NCBI RefSeq assembly: GCF_009467825.1
Contig: NZ_WIOK01000001.1
Span: 124,001-188,000, forward strand
Length of the DNA: 64,000 bases
Reading direction: 5' to 3'
Source: Cyclobacterium xiamenense
GTDB taxonomy: Bacteria; Bacteroidota; Bacteroidia; Cytophagales; Cyclobacteriaceae
In this document: positions 26,492-35,557 of the stretch, one piece after another
How the letters are laid out: every line of letters begins with the position of its first letter
Numbering within the stretch: position 1 is the first letter of the stretch
Notes under the pieces: generated by a model
What the model was told of the DNA's origin: nothing
Database searches by the model: none
What the model saw: the letters and a program-made list of their open reading frames with translations, nothing else
Translations under genes and position numbers: made by a program

Positions 26492-29260
26492 ATGAAAAAA
26501 CACCTACGTTTATTTTCTTCCCTGTTGCTCTTTTTCCTGCTGGCAGGAAATGCATGGGCACAAGGAGTCTTGAAAGGACGAGTGATCGATGCGGAGAATC
26601 TTTCGCTGCCAGGAGCCAATGTGGTATTGACCGGCACCAATTACGGGACCATTTCGGATCAGAAAGGGGACTTTTCCATCTCCAACCTGCCGGAAGGGTC
26701 GTATGAAGTCAGTGTATCCTACCTGGGGTACGGACAGCTTTCCCAACCTGTGGAAATTCAAACAGGGCGTACAACCACGCTGAATTTCAGAATGGATCAG
26801 ACGGCGCTGGATGCAGCAGAATTTATTGTATTTGGTGACCGGCTGAAGGGGCAGGCCAAGGCACTGAATCAGCAAAAAAACAATGCCAATATCACCAATA
26901 TCGTCTCTTCTGACCAGATCGGGCGCTTTCCCGATGCCAACGTCGGCGATGCACTGAAGCGTATTCCGGGGATTACCATGCAAAATGATCAGGGAGAGGC
27001 GCGCGATATCATCATTCGTGGAATGGCTCCGCAGTTAAACTCCGTGACGCTAAACGGGGAGCGAATCCCGTCCGCGGAAGGTGACAACCGAAATATTCAA
27101 ATGGACCTGATTCCTTCGGATATGATCCAAACGATCGAAGTCAATAAGGCGGTATTGCCGAGCATGGATGCCGATGCCATCGGAGGTTCGGTCAATTTGG
27201 TAACCCGTCAAGCACCAAATAATTTGAGAATATCTGGTACCGCTGCAAGCGGAATTAACTTGCTTTCCAATAAGCCCATTTGGACCGGGGGATTGGTTTT
27301 GGGAGACCGCTTCCTGGATGACAAATTGGGCCTGATCCTTTCTGGTTCCTACAACAACCACAACTTTGGCTCAGACAATGTCGAGGCTGTTTGGTACAAT
27401 TCAGATAACGGCGTGGCACTGGAAGAATTTGACATCCGAAAATACCTGGTGCAGCGTGTCCGAAGATCCATAAACCTCGCAACCGATTTTAGAATCAATG
27501 ACAACAACCAACTGTTTCTATCCGGGATGTATAACCACCGGGATGATTGGGAAAACCGATTCAGAATGCGAGTAGGCAACCTGGATGATTCCTTTGATGA
27601 CGGGGATTTTACCGAGAGTACTCCCAATGTATTCCAGACCAAAGGGAGGGTGCAATACCAGACCAAAGGAGGCATAGACGGTGGGAGAGTCGGTAACCGA
27701 AGACTTGAAGATCAGCGGGTTTATAACATGAGCCTGGGAGGAAATCATTTATTTAACAGACTTAAAATGGACTGGAGCGCCACCTATGCCCGCGCATCCG
27801 AAGAGCGTCCGAATGAGCGTTACATCTCCTACAGGTCCTCCAACCAGGACGTATTCGTAGATTTAACCAATCCCGAATTCCCGAACGTTAATTTATCCAA
27901 TCCTCAGGATAATTTAGGTATAGGATTTCAAGAGATTTCGGAGGAAAACCAGTTTACCTTTGACCGGGATTTGAATGCCAGATTGGACTTTAAATTGCCC
28001 TACACCGACAAAGGAATCTTACAATTCGGCTTGCGCTATAGGGGCAAACGAAAGGAGCGTCAGAATGACTTCTTTGAATTTGAGCCAGTGGATGAAGACA
28101 GCTTTCGAGCAAGCATCGGATCCGTCCCAAACAGAGACTACACGGATCCCAACTACCTGGCTGGATCCCAATATCAGGCAGGATACTTTGCGACACCTGA
28201 ATTTCTTGGTGGATTAAATCTGGGGAATTCCAGCCTTTTTGATGGCACCGACTTGCCAGAGGAGTATGCACCCGGAAACTACACCGCTAATGAAAACATC
28301 ACGGCGGCCTATGCGATGGCTGACCATCAGTTTTCGGAAAGGTTTTCGGCTATTGCAGGTCTTCGGGTAGAAAATACGGCCATTGACTACCGGGGAAATA
28401 GCTTTAATATCGATGAAGAAACCATCAGCCCCACCGCTGGCGAACAGAACTACACCAACGTGTTGCCAGGCCTTCATTTGAAATACGATGCCGATGCCAA
28501 TACCGTTCTCCGGTTTGCCTGGACCAATACAATTGCCCGGCCTAATTATTTTGACCTGGTGCCCTACGCAGAGTTTAGCCCGGATGACGAGGAATTGGCC
28601 CGGGGAAACCCAAACCTACGGGCAACCACGTCTATGAATTTTGATTTTATGGCGGAGCGGTATTATTCCAGTGTCGGTATCCTATCTGCGGGTGCCTTTT
28701 ATAAGGACATTGATGATTTTGTTTACACGATTACTACCCAAGGATACAATGATCCTGTTTTTGGCTCAAATCTAGAATACTCCAGACCAGAAAACGGCGG
28801 TACGGCCAGTGTATACGGACTTGAAGCATCCTTTCAGCGCCAAATATGGAGAGGCCTGGGGATTTACCTGAACTATACGTATACCCGGTCGTCCACCACA
28901 GGAATAGAGGGAAGAGACAACGATGAGCTGGTGTTGCCAGGTACGGCTGAGAACATGTTCAACGCTTCGCTATCCTACGAAACGGACAAATTGGTACTGC
29001 GACTGGCGCTTAACTACGCCTCCGATTACCTGGATGAATTGGGAGGGGAAGGCTTTGAAGACCGGTATTACGATCGACAGGTTTTTCTGGATGCGAACGC
29101 TTCCTATGCCATCACACCAAAATGGCGACTCTTTGCCGAGGGGAACAACCTCACCAACCAGCCTTTACGCTACTACCAGGGAATCCGATCACGCACGATG
29201 CAAATGGAATACTACAACGCCCGGTTTAATTTCGGTCTGAAGTTCGATCTATTTGATTGA
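26492..29260 (+). CDS. TonB-dependent receptor paired with phytase
   Basis: 922 residues: signal peptide (LFSSLLLFFLLAGNAWA), CarboxypepD_reg-like domain (VLKGRVIDAENLSLPGANVV to about 110), TonB plug (VGDALKRIPGITMQND, IIIRGMAPQLNSVTLNGERI, IEVNKAVLPSMDADAIGGSV), and a 22-strand barrel ending ARFNFGLKFDLFD. No SusD partner follows; a terminator does. It differs from SusC proteins in lacking the VVVGYG signature. Probably imports inositol phosphates or a metal-phosphate product released by the phytase; substrate is inferred from linkage. Confidence 0.93.
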   Translation: MKKHLRLFSSLLLFFLLAGNAWAQGVLKGRVIDAENLSLPGANVVLTGTNYGTISDQKGDFSISNLPEGSYEVSVSYLGYGQLSQPVEIQTGRTTTLNFRMDQTALDAAEFIVFGDRLKGQAKALNQQKNNANITNIVSSDQIGRFPDANVGDALKRIPGITMQNDQGEARDIIIRGMAPQLNSVTLNGERIPSAEGDNRNIQMDLIPSDMIQTIEVNKAVLPSMDADAIGGSVNLVTRQAPNNLRISGTAASGINLLSNKPIWTGGLVLGDRFLDDKLGLILSGSYNNHNFGSDNVEAVWYNSDNGVALEEFDIRKYLVQRVRRSINLATDFRINDNNQLFLSGMYNHRDDWENRFRMRVGNLDDSFDDGDFTESTPNVFQTKGRVQYQTKGGIDGGRVGNRRLEDQRVYNMSLGGNHLFNRLKMDWSATYARASEERPNERYISYRSSNQDVFVDLTNPEFPNVNLSNPQDNLGIGFQEISEENQFTFDRDLNARLDFKLPYTDKGILQFGLRYRGKRKERQNDFFEFEPVDEDSFRASIGSVPNRDYTDPNYLAGSQYQAGYFATPEFLGGLNLGNSSLFDGTDLPEEYAPGNYTANENITAAYAMADHQFSERFSAIAGLRVENTAIDYRGNSFNIDEETISPTAGEQNYTNVLPGLHLKYDADANTVLRFAWTNTIARPNYFDLVPYAEFSPDDEELARGNPNLRATTSMNFDFMAERYYSSVGILSAGAFYKDIDDFVYTITTQGYNDPVFGSNLEYSRPENGGTASVYGLEASFQRQIWRGLGIYLNYTYTRSSTTGIEGRDNDELVLPGTAENMFNASLSYETDKLVLRLALNYASDYLDELGGEGFEDRYYDRQVFLDANASYAITPKWRLFAEGNNLTNQPLRYYQGIRSRTMQMEYYNARFNFGLKFDLFD

Positions 29261-29280
29261 GAAAACGAACCTTAGCAACC

Positions 29281-29317
29281 AAAAAGGGCTGTCCACTTAA
29301 CCTGGGCAGCCCTTTTT
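29281..29317 (+). terminator. Terminator of the phytase operon
   Basis: Stem AAAAAGGGCTG/CAGCCCTTTTT, with further imperfect pairs inside, followed by a T-run; 20 bp after the receptor stop codon. Confidence 0.85.
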
Positions 29318-29414
29318 CGTTTCGGTAGTCGCCTTTTGGTATCTACTGAATCCTATAAATTTTACAATTCCTTCATTTTTTCGTTACCTTCAGGGAACCT
29401 GAGTTAGCCAGGAT

Positions 29415-29794
29415 GTGGTAAACAATAAAGCCGATAAAAAACGCTTCTATTTAGCGTTCATTTTGCTCATTTGTCCAAATGCAACGGCTCAGGAAAGTAC
29501 CTGGGAAAGCTGGTTTTGGCCAAACAAGGGGTTGTCTCGAAATGCCAGCAGCCAGCTATTTCAAGATTTCCTGAGCCTGCGACCTTTTCGGCTTTTCCGG
29601 GAACCGAAGATTTTTCGCTGGTGAACCAACCGGCTAGTGCTCTGTATAAAATTGATTTAGACGATATTCCGGTTCGGAAAGCCTACACAGTTAGATGGAT
29701 CGAGGGTTTACCGCATAGCCCAACGGGTCAACTATCCGACCGCAGCACAGATCCCTTAGCGTTGCCAACTTCCTTCAACTACGGCTATCCGTAA
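29415..29794 (+). pseudogene. Possible frameshifted small secreted-protein gene
   Basis: A frame opening at GTG 29415 gives a good signal peptide (KKRFYLAFILLICPNATAQ) and about 20 further residues before losing sense. A second frame, open to 29794, then reads plausibly (ALYKIDLDDIPVRKAYTVRW). One indel near 29520-29600 would join them. I recognise no family, and chance cannot be excluded. Confidence 0.25.
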
Positions 29795-29942
29795 GTAGAA
29801 AGCCTTTTATAATACGATCTTAGTATAAAGGTAAATTGATCGATTTTTTACGTTTCGATTATGCTTTTTAGCCGACTATTAAGTTTTTTTTAATTCGTAA
29901 TTCTGGAAGCTAACCCATGCCACACCGCATCATTGTTTGGCC

Positions 29943-29950
29943 TACTTTTG
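29943..29950 (+). promoter_or_regulatory. Candidate -7 element of the second susCD operon
   Basis: TACTTTTG fits TAnnTTTG, 85 bp before the ATG at 30035. It argues against the longer reading that would begin at 29933. No clear -33 TTG. Confidence 0.35.
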
Positions 29951-30034
29951 TCGCTGGGTTTCAAAAGTACTTGTGCCCATTACCTTTTAAATCAGCCAGG
30001 TAACAGTCTATTAATCAACCAACACCAACGTTTT

Positions 30035-33000
30035 ATGGATCGACGATTACACGTATCAAAACTCCGCTTTGCCGCCGCATGTTCTATCCTCTGGGCGGGT
30101 CTAGCTACCAGCCCTGTCCCACTCAGAGCAGCAGCTTTAGGGACTGAAATAGAAGCAAAGAGTTCCAAAGTTGACCAGGAAATCCTGCTCCAGTTAATTA
30201 GCGGAACAGTCACCGACGAAACCGGTATGCCACTACCGGGAGCCACCATTTTGGTAAAAGGCGCCAACACCGGAACCGTCACGGATCTGGATGGTAAATT
30301 TTCCCTGGATGTACCCGAAAATGCCATCCTTCAGGTTTCCTACGTGGGCTACCTGCAAAAGGAAGTTGCCATCGATGGGCAATCCATCCTGGAAATTCAA
30401 TTGGAACCGGACGCTACTCAGCTGGAAGAACTGGTCGTTGTAGGCTATGGTACGCAAAAGCGTTCGGATGTGACCGGTGCCATTGGTTCCGTGAAAAGTG
30501 AGGACTTTAACCGGGGCGTGATCACCAATCCGGTGGATTTGCTACAAGGGAAGATCGCAGGGGTAAACATCACCTCAACCAGTGGGGAGCCGGGTGCCAA
30601 CCAAAACGTGATCATCCGGGGGATCGGGAGTTTGCGGTCCGGCACGCAACCGCTGTATGTGTTGGATGGATTTCTTCTCGATAATTCCGATACCGGCATC
30701 GCTTCCAATCCGCTTAATTTCCTAAATCCAAACGATATTGAAAGCATCGATGTCTTGAAGGATGCAAGTGCCACGGCAATGTACGGCTCTCGGGCTTCAA
30801 ATGGGGTAGTGGTCATCACCACCAAAAAAGGCAAGTCCGGATCGTCTCAGGTAAACCTGTCTGCCTCAACCGCCTGGTCGTCTATGGCCAGGCAAATCGA
30901 TGTTTTCGGTGCGGATGAATTTCGTCGACAAGTGCAGGCCGTTGGGGGCGCCTTGGAGGATTTTGGAGGAAATACCAACTGGCAGGATGAACTGACTCAG
31001 GTGGGCCTTTCGCAGGACTATAACCTGTCCATGAGTGGGGCCAATACCGAGCGATTCTCTTATTTTGCCTCATTAGGCTACCAGAAACAGGAAGGTATAT
31101 TAAAGAACAGTGAGCTTACGCGTTATTCGGGGAAGCTGAACATGAATCAAAAGGCTTTTGAGGGACGGTTGATCGTAGACTACAACCTGACGGCCTCCTT
31201 TACCGAAAACCTACGGCCGGCTATTGGCTCCATTTCCAGCGATATGCTGTATTTGAATCCCACCATCCCTGCCTACACGAATGGGGAACCCACACTGCTG
31301 AATACCAATGCCCTCAACCCCCTGAAGCGAAACGAGCTCTATAGTGATGACGCGGCAAACAACCGAATTTTGGGTACAATAGCTCCCTCTTTCGAAATCT
31401 TTGACGGACTTACCTACAAGATGAATCTGGGGGTGGATTATTCCAATACGGCCCGGTACATCCAATACCGGCCCTTCACAGAGGTGGTAAACGAATCCAA
31501 TGTCTCGGATGGTACTCTGGACGAACTGATTACCGCCAACACCAACAGCCTTATAGAGAATACGCTGACCTACAACTGGAACGATTACCAGCACAATTTC
31601 ACGGTACTGGCCGGACATTCCTACCAGATTTTTTTAGATGAATTCAGGAGAACTTCCTCCAGGGGCTTTGCTGCCAACAACATTGACCCGCGCTATCAGG
31701 ACCACAACAGTACCAGCGAATTTCCGACGACAATCAACGCTTCGGCTACAGAAAATGAATTGCAATCCTTTTTTGGCCGGGTGAATTATACCTTCGCTGA
31801 AAAGTACCTCTTTACAGCTACCTTCCGTGCGGATGGCTCGTCCAAATTCGGGGATAACAACAAATACGGCTACTTCCCTTCGTTCGCCCTGGGATGGAAT
31901 TTGAGTCGGGAGGATTTTATGGCCAACTCGGGTTTTGACAACTTGAAACTCCGCACGAGCTGGGGTCAAACAGGTAACCAGGAGATTCCTTCCAAGATCA
32001 CCAAAGCTAGTTTTTCCGAAGACCGACTGGCTACTGGCGCAGGTAGTCTCAATACCTACCCCATCGATACCGATGGTACTACCCTGGATAGCTATCCGTA
32101 TGGGATTGTCTTCACCCGATTGGCCAACCCAAACCTACAGTGGGAAGTATCCACCCAGTTTGATATCGGATTTGATTTTGCACTTCTCGACAATCGCCTG
32201 AGCGGTACGGTGGATTATTTCAACAAGGTGTCCTCCAACATTCTGCTGGAAGTCGTTCCTGCTGACCCCGTACAGCCTACGTCCACGTTTTGGGACAATA
32301 TCGACAACATGAAAATCGCCAACAGCGGCGTAGAATTGGCCTTAAATTACAGCAGCGGGGCGGGACAGGGCTTTTCTTACGACATCGGAGGCAACGTTAC
32401 CTTTATCCAAAACGAAGTCCGGGACTCTCCGTATTCGGTCTTGACCACAGGAGCCGCTCAAGGCGCCGGACAAACAGGCGCGACCATCAACGGCTACATC
32501 AACAATCAGCCTATTGGTGCATTTTACATGCTGCAGTTTGACGGGATCGGGGAAGACGGGCTAAACCGGTTTGTGGATGCCAACGGAGACGGAGAAATCC
32601 TGGACAACGACCGAGTGGTAGTAGGAAGTGCGATTCCAAGGATCATCTATGGATTCAACACCAATCTCCGATACCGAAACTTTGATCTTGGTTTGAACTT
32701 CAACGGAGCAGCTGGAAACAAGATCTACAATCACACGACCATGTCCCTTTTCACCAAGGCCCAGCTTTCCCGCTCCAATAACACAACCGATTTTGCGGTA
32801 CAGTTTCCGGAAGAGTCCTTCAATAACTCGAATACGGTATCGACCCGTTTTCTGGAAAACGGTGCCTTTTTCAGGCTAAACAACGCCTCGTTAGGGTACA
32901 CGGTGAACCCAACCCGACTGGGAATAGGCAATGCTTTCCAGGCCATCCGGCTTTCCCTGACTGGCCAAAACCTCTTTGTTATTACGGATTACACTGGATT

Positions 33001-33115
33001 TGACCCGGAGGTCAATACAGGTGCGACCACCGCCGGAATTCAAACCTTCGGGATCGACCGATTTACCTATCCCAGGGCGCGAACGTTTATGGTTAACCTC
33101 AACCTAACCTTTTAA
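30035..33115 (+). CDS. SusC/RagA family TonB-linked outer-membrane protein
   Basis: 1026 residues from ATG 30035. The N-terminus is a long signal region (FAAACSILWAGLATSPVPLRA); then CarboxypepD_reg-like domain (ISGTVTDETGMPLPGATILV), VVVGYGTQKRSDVTGAIGSV, TonB plug (GKIAGVNITSTSGEPGANQN, YVLDGFLLDN, VLKDASATAMYGSRASNGVV), and a barrel ending ARTFMVNLNLTF. Forms the channel of a SusCD complex with the lipoprotein encoded 44 bp downstream. Its phosphorus-related neighbours hint at a phosphorylated ligand, but this is inference. Confidence 0.95.
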   Translation: MDRRLHVSKLRFAAACSILWAGLATSPVPLRAAALGTEIEAKSSKVDQEILLQLISGTVTDETGMPLPGATILVKGANTGTVTDLDGKFSLDVPENAILQVSYVGYLQKEVAIDGQSILEIQLEPDATQLEELVVVGYGTQKRSDVTGAIGSVKSEDFNRGVITNPVDLLQGKIAGVNITSTSGEPGANQNVIIRGIGSLRSGTQPLYVLDGFLLDNSDTGIASNPLNFLNPNDIESIDVLKDASATAMYGSRASNGVVVITTKKGKSGSSQVNLSASTAWSSMARQIDVFGADEFRRQVQAVGGALEDFGGNTNWQDELTQVGLSQDYNLSMSGANTERFSYFASLGYQKQEGILKNSELTRYSGKLNMNQKAFEGRLIVDYNLTASFTENLRPAIGSISSDMLYLNPTIPAYTNGEPTLLNTNALNPLKRNELYSDDAANNRILGTIAPSFEIFDGLTYKMNLGVDYSNTARYIQYRPFTEVVNESNVSDGTLDELITANTNSLIENTLTYNWNDYQHNFTVLAGHSYQIFLDEFRRTSSRGFAANNIDPRYQDHNSTSEFPTTINASATENELQSFFGRVNYTFAEKYLFTATFRADGSSKFGDNNKYGYFPSFALGWNLSREDFMANSGFDNLKLRTSWGQTGNQEIPSKITKASFSEDRLATGAGSLNTYPIDTDGTTLDSYPYGIVFTRLANPNLQWEVSTQFDIGFDFALLDNRLSGTVDYFNKVSSNILLEVVPADPVQPTSTFWDNIDNMKIANSGVELALNYSSGAGQGFSYDIGGNVTFIQNEVRDSPYSVLTTGAAQGAGQTGATINGYINNQPIGAFYMLQFDGIGEDGLNRFVDANGDGEILDNDRVVVGSAIPRIIYGFNTNLRYRNFDLGLNFNGAAGNKIYNHTTMSLFTKAQLSRSNNTTDFAVQFPEESFNNSNTVSTRFLENGAFFRLNNASLGYTVNPTRLGIGNAFQAIRLSLTGQNLFVITDYTGFDPEVNTGATTAGIQTFGIDRFTYPRARTFMVNLNLTF

Positions 33116-33159
33116 AACACCTGGAAACAGGTAGTTAAATCTCAAAAATTAAGCATCAG

Positions 33160-34905
33160 ATGAAGACGATACGTTTAAGAATTTTAGTACCAACCGCAGC
33201 TTTTTTGCTAGCATTCCTAAGCTGCACCAACCTGGATGAACAAATCCTCGATGAATCCCTGACCGGCACCGGACAGGCGGAGATTGTCAGCGGTTCCATC
33301 GCTCCGGTATACGGCATGCTGCGTCAGGTTTGGCTGCATACAGTCAATTTTGGACTTCAGGAGGTCGCTTCCGACGAGGGGATTCTTCCCTACCGGGGCG
33401 GGACAGACTGGTTCGACGGTGGCAAATTCATTGCCGTCCACCAGCACCTGATGACACCGAGCAATAGCCTGGTGGGGGATGCCTGGAGGTTTATTACCCT
33501 TACCTTGTCCAGGGCAGTAGCCGCAGAAGAGCAATTGCGCCTGGAAGTGGAAAATGGCAACAACAACGCTCAAAATCCCTTGTACGAAATGATCGCCATG
33601 AAAGCCTATCTGAACATGCTGGCGATGGACAATTGGGGTCTTGTGTTCCGAAAGGATGCCTCTGATCAACAGTCGATAATTCTTAGAAGACAAGAGGCAT
33701 TTGACTACCTGGAGTCCGAACTCCTCTCCGTAGTCAATGTGATCGGTAACAGCAGTGGGCCCGGTCGGATGAATACCTTTGCCGTGGAGGCCTTGTTGGC
33801 TCGCTTGTACCTGAATGCGGCGGTGTACCGCGATCCGTACGGTACGCCGGATTTTAGATCGGAGGATATGGACAAAGTTATCCAGTACACCACCAATATC
33901 ATCAACGGGCCTTACTCCCTCTCACCGGAGTATTTTGCCTTGTTTAACGACGATAACAATACCAATCCGGAGATTATATTTTCTCTGGACCAGCGGGGAG
34001 TACTTCAAACAGAACATAGCAGATGGCAGTATTGGTCGATCTCAGGAGACCTTACTCCCCGACCGGAATTCCCAAATACCCGGGGTACCGACGCCGTCGC
34101 AGCCACTCCCGATTTTATTCAAACGTGGGTGGATGCTTATGGGGACGTAGACCCCGCAGAAGCGGATGCTCGGTTTTTCCAGGAAAACACGCTTATCCCA
34201 GAAAACCTAAGGGATTTGACCGGCGTAAACCCAACGAATGATGCTGACCACTACTATTGTGTGGACGCAGAAGAATTTGAAATTAATCGCGGGTTTCTTA
34301 GAGGGGTCATTTGGGGCCCCAGAAAAGATGAAAGTGGAAACATCCTGACCTGTGAAGACGGAAAGATACGGGTTTACCCGGTAATCAACCGAAGAAGCAG
34401 CGGAGCAAACATCCGGTATGTGGACCATACCTTCCAGGTAGATTTTACCAACGAAGGCAGCCTTCACAATACTGGTCACCGCTTCTCCAAATACCAATTC
34501 AGCCGAACCGCACCCAATTGCTGTACCAACAGTAGCGTGGACATTGTGTTGATCCGATTGGGAGAAATCTACCTGATGCGAGCCGAGGCCAAATTGCGCA
34601 AGGGAGACAACGCCGGCGCACTCGCCGATGTGAATACCCTGCGAACCTCTAGAAATGCCCGCCCTGCCCAGACACCTCCCCCGCTGAATGCCATTGATTT
34701 GGATATTCTTTTCCGGGAGACGGGTTTCGAACTCTATTGGGAAGGTCTACGAAGGGTGTATCAGATCCGGTACGGAAAATACGAGGACAGCTGGACGGAA
34801 AAAACCGACAGCGACCCAAACAAACGACTGTTTCCCATCCCGCAACGAGCCATCGACGGAGCCTCCAATGAAGAAGGTTTTCTGGTACAGAACCCGGGGT
34901 ATTGA
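33160..34905 (+). CDS. SusD/RagB family nutrient-binding lipoprotein
   Basis: 581 residues with lipobox FLSC near residue 28. SusD features: MIAMKAYLNMLAMDNWGLVF (helix with the conserved aromatic stretch), AVEALLARLYLNAAVY, IRLGEIYLMRAEAKLRKGD, FELYWEGLRRVYQIRYGKY and LFPIPQRAIDGA near the C-terminus. It is about 100 residues longer than the first SusD in this window, with an inserted loop region around 260-420 containing paired cysteines. Second gene of the operon, closed by a terminator. Confidence 0.94.
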   Translation: MKTIRLRILVPTAAFLLAFLSCTNLDEQILDESLTGTGQAEIVSGSIAPVYGMLRQVWLHTVNFGLQEVASDEGILPYRGGTDWFDGGKFIAVHQHLMTPSNSLVGDAWRFITLTLSRAVAAEEQLRLEVENGNNNAQNPLYEMIAMKAYLNMLAMDNWGLVFRKDASDQQSIILRRQEAFDYLESELLSVVNVIGNSSGPGRMNTFAVEALLARLYLNAAVYRDPYGTPDFRSEDMDKVIQYTTNIINGPYSLSPEYFALFNDDNNTNPEIIFSLDQRGVLQTEHSRWQYWSISGDLTPRPEFPNTRGTDAVAATPDFIQTWVDAYGDVDPAEADARFFQENTLIPENLRDLTGVNPTNDADHYYCVDAEEFEINRGFLRGVIWGPRKDESGNILTCEDGKIRVYPVINRRSSGANIRYVDHTFQVDFTNEGSLHNTGHRFSKYQFSRTAPNCCTNSSVDIVLIRLGEIYLMRAEAKLRKGDNAGALADVNTLRTSRNARPAQTPPPLNAIDLDILFRETGFELYWEGLRRVYQIRYGKYEDSWTEKTDSDPNKRLFPIPQRAIDGASNEEGFLVQNPGY

Positions 34906-34929
34906 TCGCATTTCGGTTTGATAGCTAGC

Positions 34930-34962
34930 AAAAGCCGGTGGGGATTCCTTACCGGCTTTTTT
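34930..34962 (+). terminator. Terminator of the second susCD operon
   Basis: Ten-bp stem AAAAGCCGGT/ACCGGCTTTT with an 11-base loop and T-run, 25 bp after the susD stop. Confidence 0.85.
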
Positions 34963-35194
34963 CTATTTTGCTCAAAGTCAGTATGTTTTTACTTTACCTA
35001 TACGATGCCTGTAAGTTTAGCCGTGACATCAATAAGGGTAGAATAAAACATGAATTTTAGGTTATGTCGAACGTAGGTTCCAGGATTTTTTTCTCCGATG
35101 TATAAGTTGGCATCTACTCATTTGAGCTGATCAGTGAATTTTAATGGCTCATGACCTACAAGTGACAAATGGTTTAAAGCCAAAAACTGTAGTG

Positions 35195-35229
35195 AACCGG
35201 TCAGACGATTCTAAACCGTCAGACCGGTT
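35195..35229. repeat. REP-like palindrome 1
   Basis: Arms AACCGGTCAGACG and CGTCAGACCGGTT pair at 12 of 13 positions around a short loop. It shares the core GGTCwGACrrTTCyAAACCG with the palindrome at 35411-35443. The 290 bp before it (34963-35194) hold no gene I can support. Confidence 0.75.
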
Positions 35230-35257
35230 TCCACAGACCGATTAAACACGAAAATCC

Positions 35258-35410
35258 ATGAGCCTACAACCTGACAAACTGTATCATTTTTACAATCAAG
35301 GCACCAATCGGGAAACTTTTTTCTTCTCAAGGGAAAACCTCTACTTTGAAAACTTCTATGAAGAATCTAATCAGGTTAATTTACCGGATAAGGTTATGCG
35401 GTTGTTTTAA
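35258..35410 (+). pseudogene. Truncated REP-associated tyrosine transposase (RAYT) remnant
   Basis: A 50-codon frame begins MSLQPDKLYHFYNQGTNRET, matching the conserved N-terminus of Bacteroidota RAYT/TnpA_REP proteins (YHVYN-x-G-x-NR-x-x-x-F-F). Intact proteins are about 180-200 residues and contain an H-x-H-L-L motif and catalytic Tyr; neither is present, so most of the gene has been deleted and the tail (VNLPDKVMRLF) meets a stop. It lies exactly between two related palindromes, the arrangement expected for a RAYT with its REPs. Confidence 0.7.
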
Positions 35411-35443
35411 ATCGGTCTGACAGTTCCAAACCGTCTGACCGAT
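35411..35443. repeat. REP-like palindrome 2
   Basis: Arms ATCGGTCTGAC and GTCTGACCGAT pair at 10 of 11 positions. It starts directly after the RAYT-remnant stop codon and belongs to the same family as palindrome 1. A separate 8-bp inverted pair, CCAGGGCC/GGCCCTGG, flanks 35451-35502. Confidence 0.75.
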
Positions 35444-35557
35444 GCACTACCAGGGCCTAAATTCGATTTAGTTTTTGGAGGTTGGTCAAATTTTCGGCCC
35501 TGGAAAACGGACGCCTTCCCGCTCCTGCGCCCGACGCTCGATAAGCACGGGCATTCC

